A stretch of 64,000 nucleotides of DNA from Todiramphus chloris collaris. Taxonomy: Eukaryota; Chordata; Aves; Coraciiformes; Alcedinidae. Every line of letters starts with the position of its first letter. Position 1 is the first letter of the stretch. The position numbers and the translations under genes are program-made. Below the pieces are notes generated by a model that saw only the letters and a list, made by a program, of their open reading frames with translations, searched no databases and was not told the DNA's origin. The stretch covers positions 25,833,908 to 25,897,907 of the forward strand of contig JANVCC010000021.1 in NCBI GenBank assembly GCA_025345505.1, read 5' to 3'. Positions 23,426 to 36,168 of this stretch are shown piece by piece.

Positions 23426-26258
23426 TTTTTCTCTCTTTCAGGATGCAAAGATCAACAACAGGTATGCAGTGCTGATGAATGCAGTTTATTTTGTAATAGA
23501 CTTTAAAAATCAGAGAACTTCCAGCACAGTGATAGAAGAAGTCATACTTTTGAAATCTGTAATATTTCTGGAGTATCAACAGTCACAGTCACAGACTCAC
23601 CACCATCTCAGAGATGGAGACATTTCTCAGAATCATAAGAATCCAGAATCACACTTGGTGTAATCCTTTTGCCTTCATCCAGATTGTGCATTGGGTGAGC
23701 TTGACAGTTATCCTTTTGACATACCTTCCTTTTACCTAATGTATGGATGCAACACAGCACTGATGTTCCATTTGTTGGTTGGTTTTCTTTTGCATTTCTG
23801 AATTGCCAGTTCCTTCAAAGAAAAATTGGCAATATGCTTTCATTTAAAAAGCAGACTTTTTTTCCTTAAGAAAATAAGGAAGCACTCAATCAAAAAATAT
23901 CTCTAAGTGTAAGAGTGTAATGGATTAAACCCTTCCTTGCATGTAACTGGTTCCTCAGTGGTGTTCACTGACATTGCTCAGTCTAAGGCCATCCATGGTT
24001 TTTGATGCTGAGACATAGTCTTAAGTGGAAGTGGACTCTCAATATCACTAGCTTCTTTCCCCACCCCCTACTAATTTTACCACTGAATATGTCATGTTCA
24101 TTAGACCTGTTTATCACTGAAATGTGCTGCTAAATAACATAATACTTTGGCTTTGAAGACAGGGAGTAAAAAGCATGCTTTAGGCACATACAGAGTCATG
24201 TTTTCACCAACATCTCTTCTTACATTGAACAAGCTTTTCTGCTTCTCCCAGGGAGCAACCATTCCTGACAGTCATTAGATGAGACCACATCTTAGGGAAA
24301 TAAAACTCTTGAGCATCCTACCTCTGTCAGTAGCCAATCAGACAGATTAGGATGGTAAGGATGATGGCTTCCACAGAACTATCTATCATACAATCTGGTA
24401 TATGTGCAGATACAATTTCTTTCTGGTGTCTTAACTGTATGTTCTTCTATATCTTGATGCAAAAATAATGTCTGCATTAAATTAATTCCTTTCAGCTTCA
24501 GTCAGAGTGACCTCCAGTTGTATCTTGCAGTCTTTCATTTGCTTTTGTAAAGTTGTTCTGCAGGTTTTACTCATTCTCAGCTTTTGATCAAGAGAGCTCC
24601 AAATTCCTTCCTGTTGTATTTTACTCCACTAACTGAAGTGCTAAACTAACCTGGACATTCATAGTCTAATTTCTATCTGTTAATGTCATTAACTATGCTA
24701 CTAATTTCTATTAATGTACTATTAGAACAAGTAGTGGTTTATACAGTCTTCTTCAGACTGTTTCATTTGTTTTGGATTTCTACAACAGAGTTGTGAAGTT
24801 ATAAGCTCTGTAAATTCTCAATGCTTCCCTTCCTTATGGTTGAGTTATTTCATATCTTAGAACCTTTTGAAAAGACAAATCTTCCTGTTTTGTTTTGTTT
24901 TGTTTTCCTTGATGTTTATTTCAAATAACAGATGAGTTTGTTAAAAGTGTGTAGACATTTCCATAACTAAATCTCAACGGTCCTACTGGCAGGTTCTTGG
25001 ACCTTATTACATTTCCAGGATCCACACCAACAGTAGCAGGGAAGTTGCATATCTGATAAGTAGCCCAATCCTAGTTAAGTAAAGAAAGGATTCAATTCAT
25101 TTTATGATTCTATGACATGGGAAATAAGTGAATGGAATTTTGATGGTTTAGAAGCTGATAGATGAGAAGTAGGTGTCAATGTGTATTTCAAACTGTATAC
25201 AATATGGGCTGTTTTACTCAAAGATGCATCATCTAGGGTGGTCCTTACCCATACAAGATGGAAGTCACATCAAAGCCTTGTGGTGCAGCATGGACTTGAT
25301 GCTCAGCTTTCCATAGCTGAGGATGCTGACATAAACACCCCACCAGAAGAAGGTTTAGGAATCATTCAGTAAGCCCAAATTGCCTGAGTATTTTAAAGGA
25401 ACTTGGAACCATTGCAGTTAATTAAACTTCCTTTTTTTGTAAGAAGGCTGACTCGGAATCAGTGAAACTTTTCTTTAAGGTAGGACTCTGAGCTTTGGGG
25501 AGCCTATTACCTTACTCTACTTGAACACTGGTGGAAAAATAGACAGGTGAATATAAAGGTAAAGAGAGCATCTGACATAGACGCTTAAGTATCTCTGCAG
25601 ACCTAAGACACGATTCCTGTTTCTTCCTGATTATTTTCAAACTATTTCCTCTTTCAGATTATCTGACAATTACATTAGATCAAAGCATGACATTTTCCAC
25701 TATTTTACTAATTTTTTATTTTTAGTCTTTTTTTTGTGCACTTACTTATACTAGTTCTTTTGTTTCCCGATCAATATACTGCAGAAACCCTCTCATCTAT
25801 AATAGCAGGCAAATGAGCCTGAAGATGCAAACAGTCTTGCGCTTTTTTTCAGTAAATTATTCAAAAGACTTCACAGAGATTCCCATGGGGTCAGGCTTAT
25901 CAAATATCTGAGAATTTTGCAAATGAGCCCAGGATAATTTGAATTGCATGTTTGATAACCTGAAAACAGAAGTGCTATAAAAGGAAGGATAATGACAGAA
26001 TCTTTGATATAGGTCAGTCCACGCAAAGTGAAAATTAATTGAATCCCAAAACATGCCATTTCTTCCAGAAGCTCAAAATCATTTCTGACATCACAAGAAG
26101 GCAGACTTTGGTGAAGCTGGGAGAAATATTTATGTTTTTAAATGATTGTCCAAAGTGAGACACAGTTCAGAACTTTAAAAATTCATTTCACTATTATTCT
26201 TTGGAGGTCTGATTCATAGATCAGTGGAAGCAATACAAAGACTCTTTTTGATTTTAAT
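23426..26258. other. Unique DNA, no gene seen
   Basis: About 2.8 kb with no recognisable gene. Open frames are at most 65 codons. A single TTTATGATTCTATGAC-like stretch at about 25101-25116 could be the last bases of a CR1 but is too short to call. Confidence 0.55.
24886..24907. repeat. (GTTTT)n short microsatellite
   Basis: Four GTTTT units occur in a T-rich context. Confidence 0.85.
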
Positions 26259-26263
26259 GGACT
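26259..26263. other. Left 5-bp target-site duplication (GGACT) of the LTR
   Basis: Identical to 27053-27057 and directly abutting the TG end of the LTR. A 5-bp duplication fits retroviral integration in the ERVL/ERVK-like range. Confidence 0.9.
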
Positions 26264-27052
26264 TGTCATGGTTTAGGGTCAGGGTGGCCTCTTAGACCTA
26301 TAACAGATGCTCTCTATTAATCCCCCTCCCTCCCCAAAGGGAAGGAGAACGGGAATAAGGGAGAGAGATTAGTGATTAGAAAAGGAAACTAGAATAGCTT
26401 TAATGAAGATGAAATTAATAATAATAAAAATGGAATATATACAAATATGTACAAACCCAGTATCAAACCCAACCCCCCCTGATGGTAATTACATCACCAT
26501 CACCACTGATGCTGTGGAGCAGGCACTGGGGGAGTCGCAGACTGGGCCCCATAGCAGATGGGAGATATGCTCAGGAGCTGGGTTCTGGTGCTGGATTCAG
26601 GAACACACAGATAGGGATCGAAGGCAGAATGGACGGAGGCCTTCTTGGATGCTTCGAGGAAGGAACTGAAAGAAGACTTGAGCCAAGACAAGCAAAGCTG
26701 ATAAAAGCCCAAGAAGGGAGAAGAGCCCAAAAGACCCTTCAGATCCCTCAGCTCTATGCTGAATATGATGTATATGGGATGGAATACCTCATTGGTCAGC
26801 TTAGAGTCACCTCTCCTCTCCTCCCTTTCACTTTTCTGAACCCCCCAATGTGTTACACAAGATCCAGCACTGGCTTTGGTCTGCACACTAATCCTTGGTA
26901 GTAACTCTAAACATGGGGTTATCACTGCTGGAAGCAGACACTGTCTGTGAGAACAGGCTGCTGACTTCGGAAAGTGAAGTTAGTTAGAAGAAGTGAGCTG
27001 AAAAGAAAAATTACAGAACAGAATTAGTTCTGTTCTCACTCTAACCAGGACA
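26264..27052 (-). mobile_element. Solo LTR of an avian endogenous retrovirus (ERVL-like), 789 bp
   Basis: The element starts TGTCATGG and ends CCAGGACA on the + strand, giving TG...CA ends with a near-perfect 8-base terminal inverted repeat. It is flanked by identical 5-bp target duplications, GGACT at 26259-26263 and 27053-27057. Internally it is GC-richer than the flanks and carries landmarks that I know from abundant avian ERVL-type LTRs, such as a 'gggatggaatacctcattggtcag' section. Family assignment is from memory. The minus orientation is chosen because that family is usually written starting TGT-CTGGTT, and because an ATTAAA signal (about 26399, reverse strand) then lies near the 3' end; it is not certain. 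No internal gag/pol/env sequence or second LTR is adjacent, so it is a solo LTR left by recombination. Overlapping frames at 26403-26669, 26482-26901 (+) and 26500-26925 (-) lie inside the LTR and are not genes. Confidence 0.92.
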
Positions 27053-27057
27053 GGACT
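27053..27057. other. Right 5-bp target-site duplication (GGACT) of the LTR
   Basis: Directly follows the CA end of the LTR and matches the left copy at all five positions. Confidence 0.9.
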
Positions 27058-27073
27058 TCAGATTGGTCTCCAT

Positions 27074-27103
27074 GTGAATTGTAGTGAATTGTGGTGAATT
27101 GCA
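27074..27103. repeat. 10-bp short tandem repeat, 3 copies
   Basis: GTGAATTGTA, GTGAATTGTG and GTGAATTGCA lie head to tail about 20 bases right of the LTR target duplication. Differences are confined to the last two bases. Confidence 0.9.
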
Positions 27104-28341
27104 TTAATTGGTCCTCACGTAAAAGCTGTGACAACATATCAGTGCATATAGAGAAAGAGATAATTATCCAAATGCATTCACCTTATTTGAAAGAAGAAAA
27201 AGCACCTATGTTTGAGGGTATTGAAATTGAGTACTATGACATTTTAGACTCTATGGGTGAAATCACTTTCTCATCAGAGTTTCTCTACCGTAAGTTAGGT
27301 CTGAATGGTTATTTGGTAGCCAGCTCTAACTATGTTCCTCTGTTCCCTATACTATTTGTGGCAGAGCCAATGCATGGTTTTGTACACTTGTTAAATTTAT
27401 TCACCCCTGATGGCATAATTCTGTGGGTTGTTGGTAAGAAAACTTTTGGCTTCTGTGAATCCAGTGTTGCTATGAAGATTTACAACAGCATGTACAGAGG
27501 GTAATTGAAAGGTATGTTTCTTTCTATACATGTCCAGACACTTCTGTCCCAAAACAAGAGCCCAATGATTCTCTCCCCTAATGTCAGTAGGGAAGCTGGG
27601 AATGAGGCATACACAGGAAGGCCAAGACAGAGAGAGATGGGAAGCAGTACGTCTACATCATGTCTCTCTCAGTAAGATTGACTTAGGCTTGCCAATTACA
27701 AAAGTTCATATTGAACTAGACTGGGTTTGAAGTGGAGTATAGATGGTGTTATTAACCATTCCAGCCTCTAAATCACACTTAAACTGATGTCCATGAGTCT
27801 TCTTCTAGACATTACTGCTGCAGCAAAAAGTAACCCATAACAGCCTGTCTATAAAATAGTCAGAGGCCTGAGAGGTCGATAAAGAAGGACTGTAGGGACC
27901 TATGAGGGCTCCACACATCTGAAGGGACCTCCTACACACAGCTTAAGGGATGGTAGATCAGGGTACTGTAAAAGCAATTCATAATGGAAACACCCTATGT
28001 AAATGCAGGAAGTTTGGAAAAATGACATCCTTTAATTCACATTGCAGGGGCTATGTTTTCTTAGAAGGAAAGGAGTTGGGAACAGTTACTTTTTAACATT
28101 AGAGGTAAAATATCATTTCTTATTGAAGTTGCTTGTCCTAGTGCATTTGATTATCTATAGTGCTGAGCAAGACAGAATTTATCCCCAGACCTTGTTCCTA
28201 CCTTCTAGATTTTTTTCTTCATCTGTGGTTGACTTTGATTTGCAGAATCTTTGAAGCACAGCTCATTTTGTGAGTATCCAGAGAGATTTTAATGCTTTAT
28301 AGATGTTACCAGAAATGGCTTTTCTTTCTCCTTTGTTTCAG

Positions 28342-28418
28342 ATGAGACTCATCGGCGAAGTGTTGTTTAAGAGAAGGCAATCAGCCTGGGTCACTTCTTT
28401 TCTATGGCAGTATTCCAA
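28342..28418 (+). other. Exon-like segment with acceptor and donor consensus
   Basis: A strong pyrimidine tract (about 28318-28339) ends in CAG at 28341, and 77 bases later comes CAA|GTAAGG, a good donor. The enclosed segment begins ATGAGACTCATCGGCGAAG, contains two CpG sites in a CpG-poor area, and is open in the frame of that ATG. The 77-base length is not a multiple of three. It could be an exon of a long noncoding RNA, an unidentified coding exon, or chance. I do not recognise the short peptide. Confidence 0.2.
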
Positions 28419-28682
28419 GTAAGGACTTCCTATTGCTCTTGTGTTTCATAGAAGCTTATAAGTCATTAGCTGTTCATATGAAAAGGGCATATGTTAACAT
28501 TACTGAAATGATAAAAAAATCGGAAGTGTAAAATGAAACATGCATCTGGTTGTCTTTTAAAATCATTAGTATGCCTACTAGACCCAAATTACTTGACTAA
28601 ATAGCAAGGCAATTTTGACTTTAGGAAGTAATTTTTAAAACATTCAAGTCTTTCCTACAGTTTTAGGTGGGGTTGTCTTTGG

Positions 28683-28707
28683 TTTTTGTTTTGTTTTGTT
28701 TTGTTTT
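28683..28707. repeat. (GTTTT)n microsatellite
   Basis: Five GTTTT-type units occur, the first with one extra T. Confidence 0.9.
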
Positions 28708-31700
28708 CCCCAGAAGAGGAAATGTCAAGAATAGACTACTATTTGCTTATTTAAATGCTGCAGCCTGCATACAGTATAATTAGAGTTTGTTTCTCTCAGG
28801 GCAAGAAAAAAAAAAGGCTTTTCACTGTGTACCAGTTAAAAATTCAATTATGTAAACTAGAAAATTAGATGTTCCCCTTTGGCTAGGTATAGATGACCAC
28901 AATTTCAGACTATGTAAACACTTCCTAACTTTCCTGTACTAACCCAAATTTCTGTTTATTCCAAATTTTACAAGTGATCCCTGTCAAGGACTGTAAAAAG
29001 GGTTATCAATACCACCATGATAAGCTTTATATATGTGTGAAATATGAGTTAAACTGATAAAAAGCAGTAATACCTTTTAGTCTATTTGTAATCAGAGGGA
29101 TGAAGTAATAAAGGATTTTGTGTGTGTGCAAGATAGCCATGTTCAGATTAATCTAATATGGTTATCATTGATCCACTTCTGGAAAGCATCTCTCTGAAGG
29201 ACAGTACTTAAGGTGATGCCTAGTTTGAAGTGAATGTTTCTCCTTGTGAAATCAGTGAACATAATATACATGTTCTTAAAGTCAGTCATGATATTAGATG
29301 GTAGTCTGAAAGTGACAGTTTCAGTGGAGGCCTAAGCATTTTCCTGAATCAAGCCCAAGGTAGAGTTTAACAGAAGAAAAGTTTTCATCACTTTTTTCTA
29401 GGATGAAATAATGTTTTTTATTAGATTAACTGTTCAAGTTTGACACAACTTTCAGCTAAAAAGAACTTTCTTGTCCCAAACCTAACTTGTTCTTTAAATA
29501 ATATACTAAATTATACAGTAAATAAACAAACTTTGTTTCAGGGATAAAAATAGCAATGGGACCCATTGCTGCTTTTCTTATACAACAAACTTATCTCCTA
29601 ATGTGCTACCTCTTGGGACAAGACCCCAGAGAAAGAAACTTATTTTTCTGCACACATTCTCAACTGAGTGCTATCCAGGTGTTCCTCAGCTGACCCAGAA
29701 AGAAAGCATTATATTATTATTTTGTTACACTCCATTAAACTTGCTTTCTGAGCCAATCAGAGATAATGTGTATGGGCTTCATATCTGCTGCTCCTAAATC
29801 TCATCAATTAATATGTACACTGAACCTTTCTATTAGAATATTTTACACAATGAACAAAAGAATGCCATTTGGAAAAGCATAAGAACCTATTTTGACTCTA
29901 TGCTATTCCATCCTCTCTTATCTAGCCACTTTATCCACATGGATTTCTTCCAGAAGATAAATCTTTCAATCAGGATTACTTTATGAGCTGCAGCCCTTGT
30001 ACTGTGAGGTGTATATCAAAATTTCAAGACAAATTCTGTTCTCTTGATTTTGTTAAACAGTACAAAAGCTTAAAAAGCAAGAAACCTTAGATGTCCATTC
30101 ACTTGAGTTACAAAAACATACTGTAATTGTTTTCCACTCAACACAAGTGAACAAGGTTACTCTGTGTATTATCCCTAATATATAGAAAGCCTCAGATATT
30201 AGATCAATTTAACTATGTCAGTAAAGAGAGGTTAGACTGGACATAAATGTCTTAAATCAATTGCTGATATATCTTGTTAATATATTTATTAATTAGATTG
30301 ATATATAATGCTGCACAAAGGATGCTTTCTTAAAAGATCTATGAAAAATTGTCATAGTGAATCTTAAATCTCCCTTCATGGGGATTAAATTTAAGTCTTG
30401 TTACTGTTTACAAACAAGAATATATACTTTCTTCACCTTTCTCCCTGAACTTTCCCTCCTTCTTTCTCTCAGCCATCTTTTTTCTGATACTTCCAAAGTT
30501 TCTTTTCATTGTTGCTAATCAAGACGTAGTTACTACAGCTGGATAACAATAATAGTTTCCATTCCATTAGGGATTCACTTATTTTTATCTCTTCATTTTC
30601 ATGTATTTCATATAAACAGAAAACTCCACAAAATCCGAGCTACCAAGCCTATCCGTAAATACTTATATATGTTTTATACATCCCATACATATCTAAATTT
30701 AAATATTTTATTTCAACTAAGTCTGATATTGAATACATCCCTTTGCATTTCTACAGAATTCCATATGAATTTGATATTTCTAGTTGTGGCTGTGGTGGTT
30801 GGCCTGGCAATAGCTACCAGAATGCATCAGCAAGCCTACAGTCTTCATCATGCACATTGCTCTTCAGGATCTCTGACAAAGTCTTGCTGGGGCAACAAGG
30901 TGTTCAGAAATCCACATTTCCCTTTGTGTAGTTCTTGAAGATCTGAATTAGTTCCATAAATATGAGAAGCATAACTGACAGTCAAACCCTCTGAGATTAT
31001 GGGCTCAGTGAAAAAACAAGGTGTCCATAAAAGCCTGTGTCTCTCCTGTTACCCTAGCAGTGGTATAGTAGGAGTAAATTCAACAGTGTTTCTGCAAAGA
31101 AAAATCCCAACCTATCAAGCAATGGAGGAAATGATGAGGAAGTATATTTGACTTATTCTTGAATAACTTTTTGAAAGGGTGAGAGTTTTTCTTTTAACAT
31201 GTTGCTAAAAATTGAATCACCTAAAAGCTGTAAACAAGAGAACAATTGAACCTTGAAAAGAAGTATTCATGTTGTACTCTAACATGAATTTACTCAGGCA
31301 TGAATGAACATGGGGAGTTCTGTTTGCAATTAAATAAATTCTTTAGCTATCCTAAAATTTAACTATTACAAATCTCACAGAATTTGTTCACAGACTAAAT
31401 TTGTTGCATGTTGAAAGCTACTCTTTGTGGTTGTGTTTAGTACAAAAGTTTTTGTTTAAAACAAAAATCCTCAGGAATAACTAAAGATCAAATTGTGTAT
31501 CTGTCCAAAGTGTAAGCATACTTCCCACAATGTGATTATGTAATTATGACGTTTTCATTTGATTAAAAATGGCAAGTTTCATATGGCTTTTAGAGTAAAC
31601 CACAGCAGAAGGATATTGAATCTTTGAAAATTCTCTCAAAATAATGAAAACAATTAATTTGCAGTGCATATTCAATCCTTCTTATTATTGACAGATCCCT

Positions 31701-32141
31701 TTACCAAAATCCTATAGTAAAGTAGTTTATAGTATTTTCTAAATGAACTGAGCAACATCAGCTTTCAATGCAACAGTGTTACTTTGAACCCTTAGGAACA
31801 TTTTTTTTCTTATTCTACCTGGGAGCTGATTGAAAAACTGCTCTTTTAACAGTTATGTCTTTCTTAATATTTTAACAAGTTTATAGACCTCCTGAGGTGT
31901 TCTGTAATATTGAAGTCACTTCAAGAAAATGTTCCTGTTTCAGTTTTAGAGTTATTCAGGAAACTTTATGAAATCTTACTAGACTGAAACAAGGTGAGTT
32001 AGATGAAACCATACTGTGTATATTTCATGCCATTATAGTCTTATCTTTGTTAACTATTGTTTTTCCTTTCATCTTTTTTGCCAAATTTTTATATTTTCTC
32101 ACTCATCCTAGTATTAAAAGTTCATTCTTGAGACTTTTTTC

Positions 32142-32166
32142 TTTTTTTTTTTTTTTTTTTTTTTTT
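32142..32166. repeat. poly(T) run, 25 bases
   Basis: The longest pure homopolymer in the window. It could in principle be the reverse-strand tail of a retrocopy, but no parent gene or element is recognisable to its right or left. Confidence 0.95.
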
Positions 32167-33469
32167 CAAATCATATCCTGTGGAAATTCTCATTGATGTC
32201 AGTGGAATAAGACTGGAGTACTTCTATTTGTGCTCAGAGCTAACATGACAAATACCCAATCTACGCTTGAAAACATGTGACTGTTGCCTTTCTTTTATCC
32301 CTTTTCATTTCCGGATTGTATACAAAATGTGTTGTATAGGTGGTTAATTTCAAAAGGGCTGATGAAAAATGGTATTTAAGTGATACTCATATCAGGTGCT
32401 TAGATCAGTAGAGAAGATACACTAATTTCTATTGCTTTGCACACCATAGTCATATATCTTTACACAAAATTTACTGGGAAATTATTATGAAGGCATTCAA
32501 CAAATATATTGATGAGGTATATTTGACTGCACAAGAAAATAGTGTGGCTAGTCAGGTCAAGTGTGTTTTCAGGCCTGAAAGCAATTAGAAAAAGTGCTAA
32601 ACTACATAAAGAACACAAGAATTAGTTTCTTGTAAGAACTTTCTAAACTTGGTCATTTTATATGCCTAAAATAAAATTATATCAGGGCATGCTTGGTAGA
32701 CTTTTCTAAACAGAAGATATGTACAAAAATAAAATGAAAATCTAAATTCATCTCCTGGAAAATAAAAGGACCAATGCTGTTAACAAACAACATTCTTACT
32801 GTTATGAGAATAAAACCAGAAAAATAAGAATTATCCATCTTTAATTTGGACAATATCAATTTTTTACTTCATAAATAACACAGAGAAGTGAGCTCAGCCT
32901 TTTAATTAATGCTGCATGACTGACCACGCTTTTTTTCTCCCTAACCTTAAACTGGAAGGAATTCTGGAAGCATAGATTAAGAGAGGTAGGAAATTACTCT
33001 GATCTTTAGATGAAGAATAAAGGACTGTATTTCTTTATTCAAGGCTCCTTGTTCAGAGAACTCACCCAGTTCTCCTTCAAGTGACGATCCCCACTCTGAG
33101 AGTCAGCTCTGATCCACTGTCTGGGTATGGTGTACAGCATCTGAGACAAATACCATGTCCTGACATGTTTTAAATGTCAGAAGAAATTCTGAAGCTTTAT
33201 TCATAATTCAGTAACTGGACAGGATGCATCAGATTATTGATGTCATACATATAGCAAAATTTACCTAGTCCTTCGCAAATGCCTTAATGAGTTGCTCTGT
33301 GATCAGTTTTTGAACCTACATGTAGACTTCATCTTTAGTTACCTACCATAGTACATTTTTGGACTTTGCCCTTCAGCGATCTTCACTGCCACTTTCTTGC
33401 CATGTGCCTTTGCTCTCACTGGAGACATGCATTTGGATTTGCTCTGTACAGAAATTTACATGCACTTGT

Positions 33470-33575
33470 AAGGGTGATGGGGCATATATGTGGTGTATAC
33501 ATACTGTATATATATCTGTGCATGTGAGTGTTTGTATGATGTGTATATTTTGTGTGTACATACACATTTTGTGCT
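33470..33575. repeat. Degenerate TG/TA-rich low-complexity region
   Basis: Alternating purine-pyrimidine sequence (GTGTATACATAC, TATATATATC, GTGTGTACATACAC types) occurs without a fixed unit. Overlapping frames on both strands here have low-complexity composition and are not genes. Confidence 0.75.
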
Positions 33576-35687
33576 GGTGAACACCTGGATCTCACCATTG
33601 TGTGCATCTTAGATTAGTGAGGGCATATACTCAGCCAGGAAGAGACATAACCTGAGGAGATACAACATGTAATTCTATGAAAATTTCTATGAAAATCATT
33701 TAGTGATCAAAACTAGATACAAATTATGTCATCATGCTATTGGGTTTTTTTTAGTGCATTTGGGGGCATTGGCAAATGCACAAGAGAACAAAACCTTATG
33801 GTCACTACTTCTGAATGATTTCCCATCCATTTCTCCATTTTAGCAAAGCTGGACCAGGACATTTCTTGGGCTCCAGACTCTTGAAACAAGCAGATGTTAC
33901 ACCATTTCAGTTACAGACAAATACATGCTTTTCTCTCTATCTCAGTCCTCCTAATCAACAAATACCAGTTCATCTGATTGCAAGTCCAAGTCCATTGCAA
34001 GAAACAGCCAGTTGTCCAGCACACTTGATGAATCCTCTATACAAAATAGATACTACTTTCAACAGCTCTTTAAAAATATTTGCACAAGGATGACATATGA
34101 TTGTAGTTACTAATATATCTAATGACATTTCTATGTAGAATTTAATATAATAATTGATGGTATTTGCCATTGCAGACTGAGTAATAATCTGTGTACACCA
34201 CCTGTGAAGCAATGGTATCTGTTTTTCAGCTGACACAGATTAAGACAATTTGCATCAGCCACTAAAAACCTGTTTCAATGCAGTGCTCACATGAATCCCA
34301 ACAAAGTCCGGAATGTTCAACTCTAGATAAAGATCAAACCATTTGTAGACATAAATGTCTATACAGTTTTTTCCTTTTAGGAGACAAATATAGCTTCCAC
34401 TGGTGAAGCAGCCATGCATACCCACTCTCCATCATTAACAATGTTTGGTGTCAGCTGCTTCAGTGGTAGACACAAAAAAACTCAGAAGAATCATTACAAG
34501 ATATTCTTTGCCCTGGGAAAGTTTTATTTTAATATCCCATAGTTAGAGGTTGACTACTGCCCTCAAGTATGATGCCATACTTGCCTTCCAAAATTTTTTT
34601 TTTTAATTCTAGTTTTGGACACTTACTCTTAGAAAGTGGTAGCTAGCAGTCTAACTTCAGTGACAGAACCATTGATAGTGGCTTCAAATAATAGACCTGG
34701 TTCTTCCCCATTGGTGATTAGATGCCAGGAATATATGAATGAGGCATTTAATTAAAGAAAACTCAGTGTTGAAGTTCAAGTACCCACAACTTAGCCGATG
34801 CAACCAGAAAATTAGGGACAGATTCTGGCCTGCAAAGTGTAGAATTTTGTTCACTTCCTCTATCCTTCAACCACATAGTGTACAGACCTAGTTTGCAAAC
34901 AATTTTACCTAAAAGGTATTTCTTCTGTGATTTCATCTTGTAAGGCTAAGAAGAGTTTATCGGTAAACAAAACACATATCAATCTAATCTCTTTGCATAG
35001 ACATACCTGCTTGGCACTGTAGAAATAATTCAAAGTAATAATTTCTGTTTAGGATCTACATATTGCTGGATAAAATGTTACATCAGTCACATTCACTGGG
35101 TCATGTAGGAAGTTAGTAGAGAGGCTAATTTCATCAGGCAGGAGTGTCCATCAGTTACATATGGATATAGCCCTAGATGATTGTGCAGCAAAAAATTGCT
35201 CATATCTTTTAGCAGCCCATACAAAGAAAAAACATAATTATAGGAGGTTTACAGGAAGAAATCCTCATCAAGGGGAGACCTAAAAGTCTGAGGAGATGTG
35301 TAGAAGGAGTAGAGAGACTGGGACACATGCAGATGCAAATATGCAGTAAATCCACCTTTTTGATGCCACCATTGCTGTTGCTTATAAAGTACAGATGCAG
35401 GTTTCCATTAGTGTGATCACTATGAGAGAGTAGAAACTTCAGGAGGCTGGAAGAGGCCTCAGATCAATCAAGTGAAGTCCCAGTGGCTGAAGGTAAAGCT
35501 TGCTTCAAGGGCTTGTCATTTTTTAGAGGACTCCTTGAAGAAGAAAGATCTTCTATCTACTAGTGAAGAGGAATGAGAACAGTAATTCCTTTTAAGACAC
35601 TGTGAATCACAGAAGAAGTAGTCTGGGAGAAAAATATATGAAGAATAAATTGTCCCACTCCTCCCTTTTTCTGCTGCCCCATCCAAA

Positions 35688-35688
<1 letters not shown>

Positions 35689-35721
<33 letters not shown>

Positions 35722-35722
35722 T
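35689..35722. repeat. Compound (TGTC)n(TATC)n tetranucleotide microsatellite
   Basis: About 3.5 TGTC units pass directly into five TATC units. It is a typical compound tetranucleotide repeat. Confidence 0.95.
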
Positions 35723-36111
35723 GGTGTTTTCTCTTTTTTTCCCCTGTCATATTCACACCCTGGTCCCTGGCTACCTATGTTTTTGAGGTCCATCTATACT
35801 TCTAATAGCTACCATTTGTCCTCTTCCTTTATGACATGAAAAGCCTCTAAGAACGATGGCCATTGTACCAACTGAAGTGCGAAATATCCCTTATGAAGGA
35901 CTCTTTAATAATGTTATCCACAAGAAGCCACAGCAAATGTTCCTGGAGAAACTCAGCTCACAATTTCCTGGCTGTGTCAAAAATCTCCCAACTGCTTCTG
36001 CAGTAAATGAAGCGTTTTACCTTTAATGTATTATTTTGTGTGCAGGGATGGAAAAATGTTGGTCATTCTTTAAATTCTTTTGCTCTATTCCTGGAGTAAA
36101 TTAATCAAGCC

Positions 36112-36168
36112 AAAAAAAAAAAAAAAAACAAAAAACCAAATTCCCAAAAACCAAGAAAAAAAACCCAG
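36112..36168. repeat. A-rich low-complexity run
   Basis: A long A run is followed by A-rich sequence with scattered CC and G. No element boundary is recognisable. Confidence 0.88.

Noticed and set aside
22991..23579. Long open frames on both strands (171 and 190 codons) spanning the gap
   Set aside because: They are translations of pyrimidine or purine microsatellites and run through 100 N; the peptides are pure repeat artefacts.
25101..25116. Possible CR1 3' tip
   Set aside because: Only about 16 bases match the tip and nothing upstream resembles CR1.
26403..26925. Open frames of 88, 139 and 141 codons
   Set aside because: All lie inside the solo LTR, overlap each other on opposite strands and have no retroviral or host domain.
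35430..35490. Possible reverse CR1 fragment ('ggaagaggcctcagatcaat' region)
   Set aside because: Only one short block fits; the flanking sequence does not continue the match.
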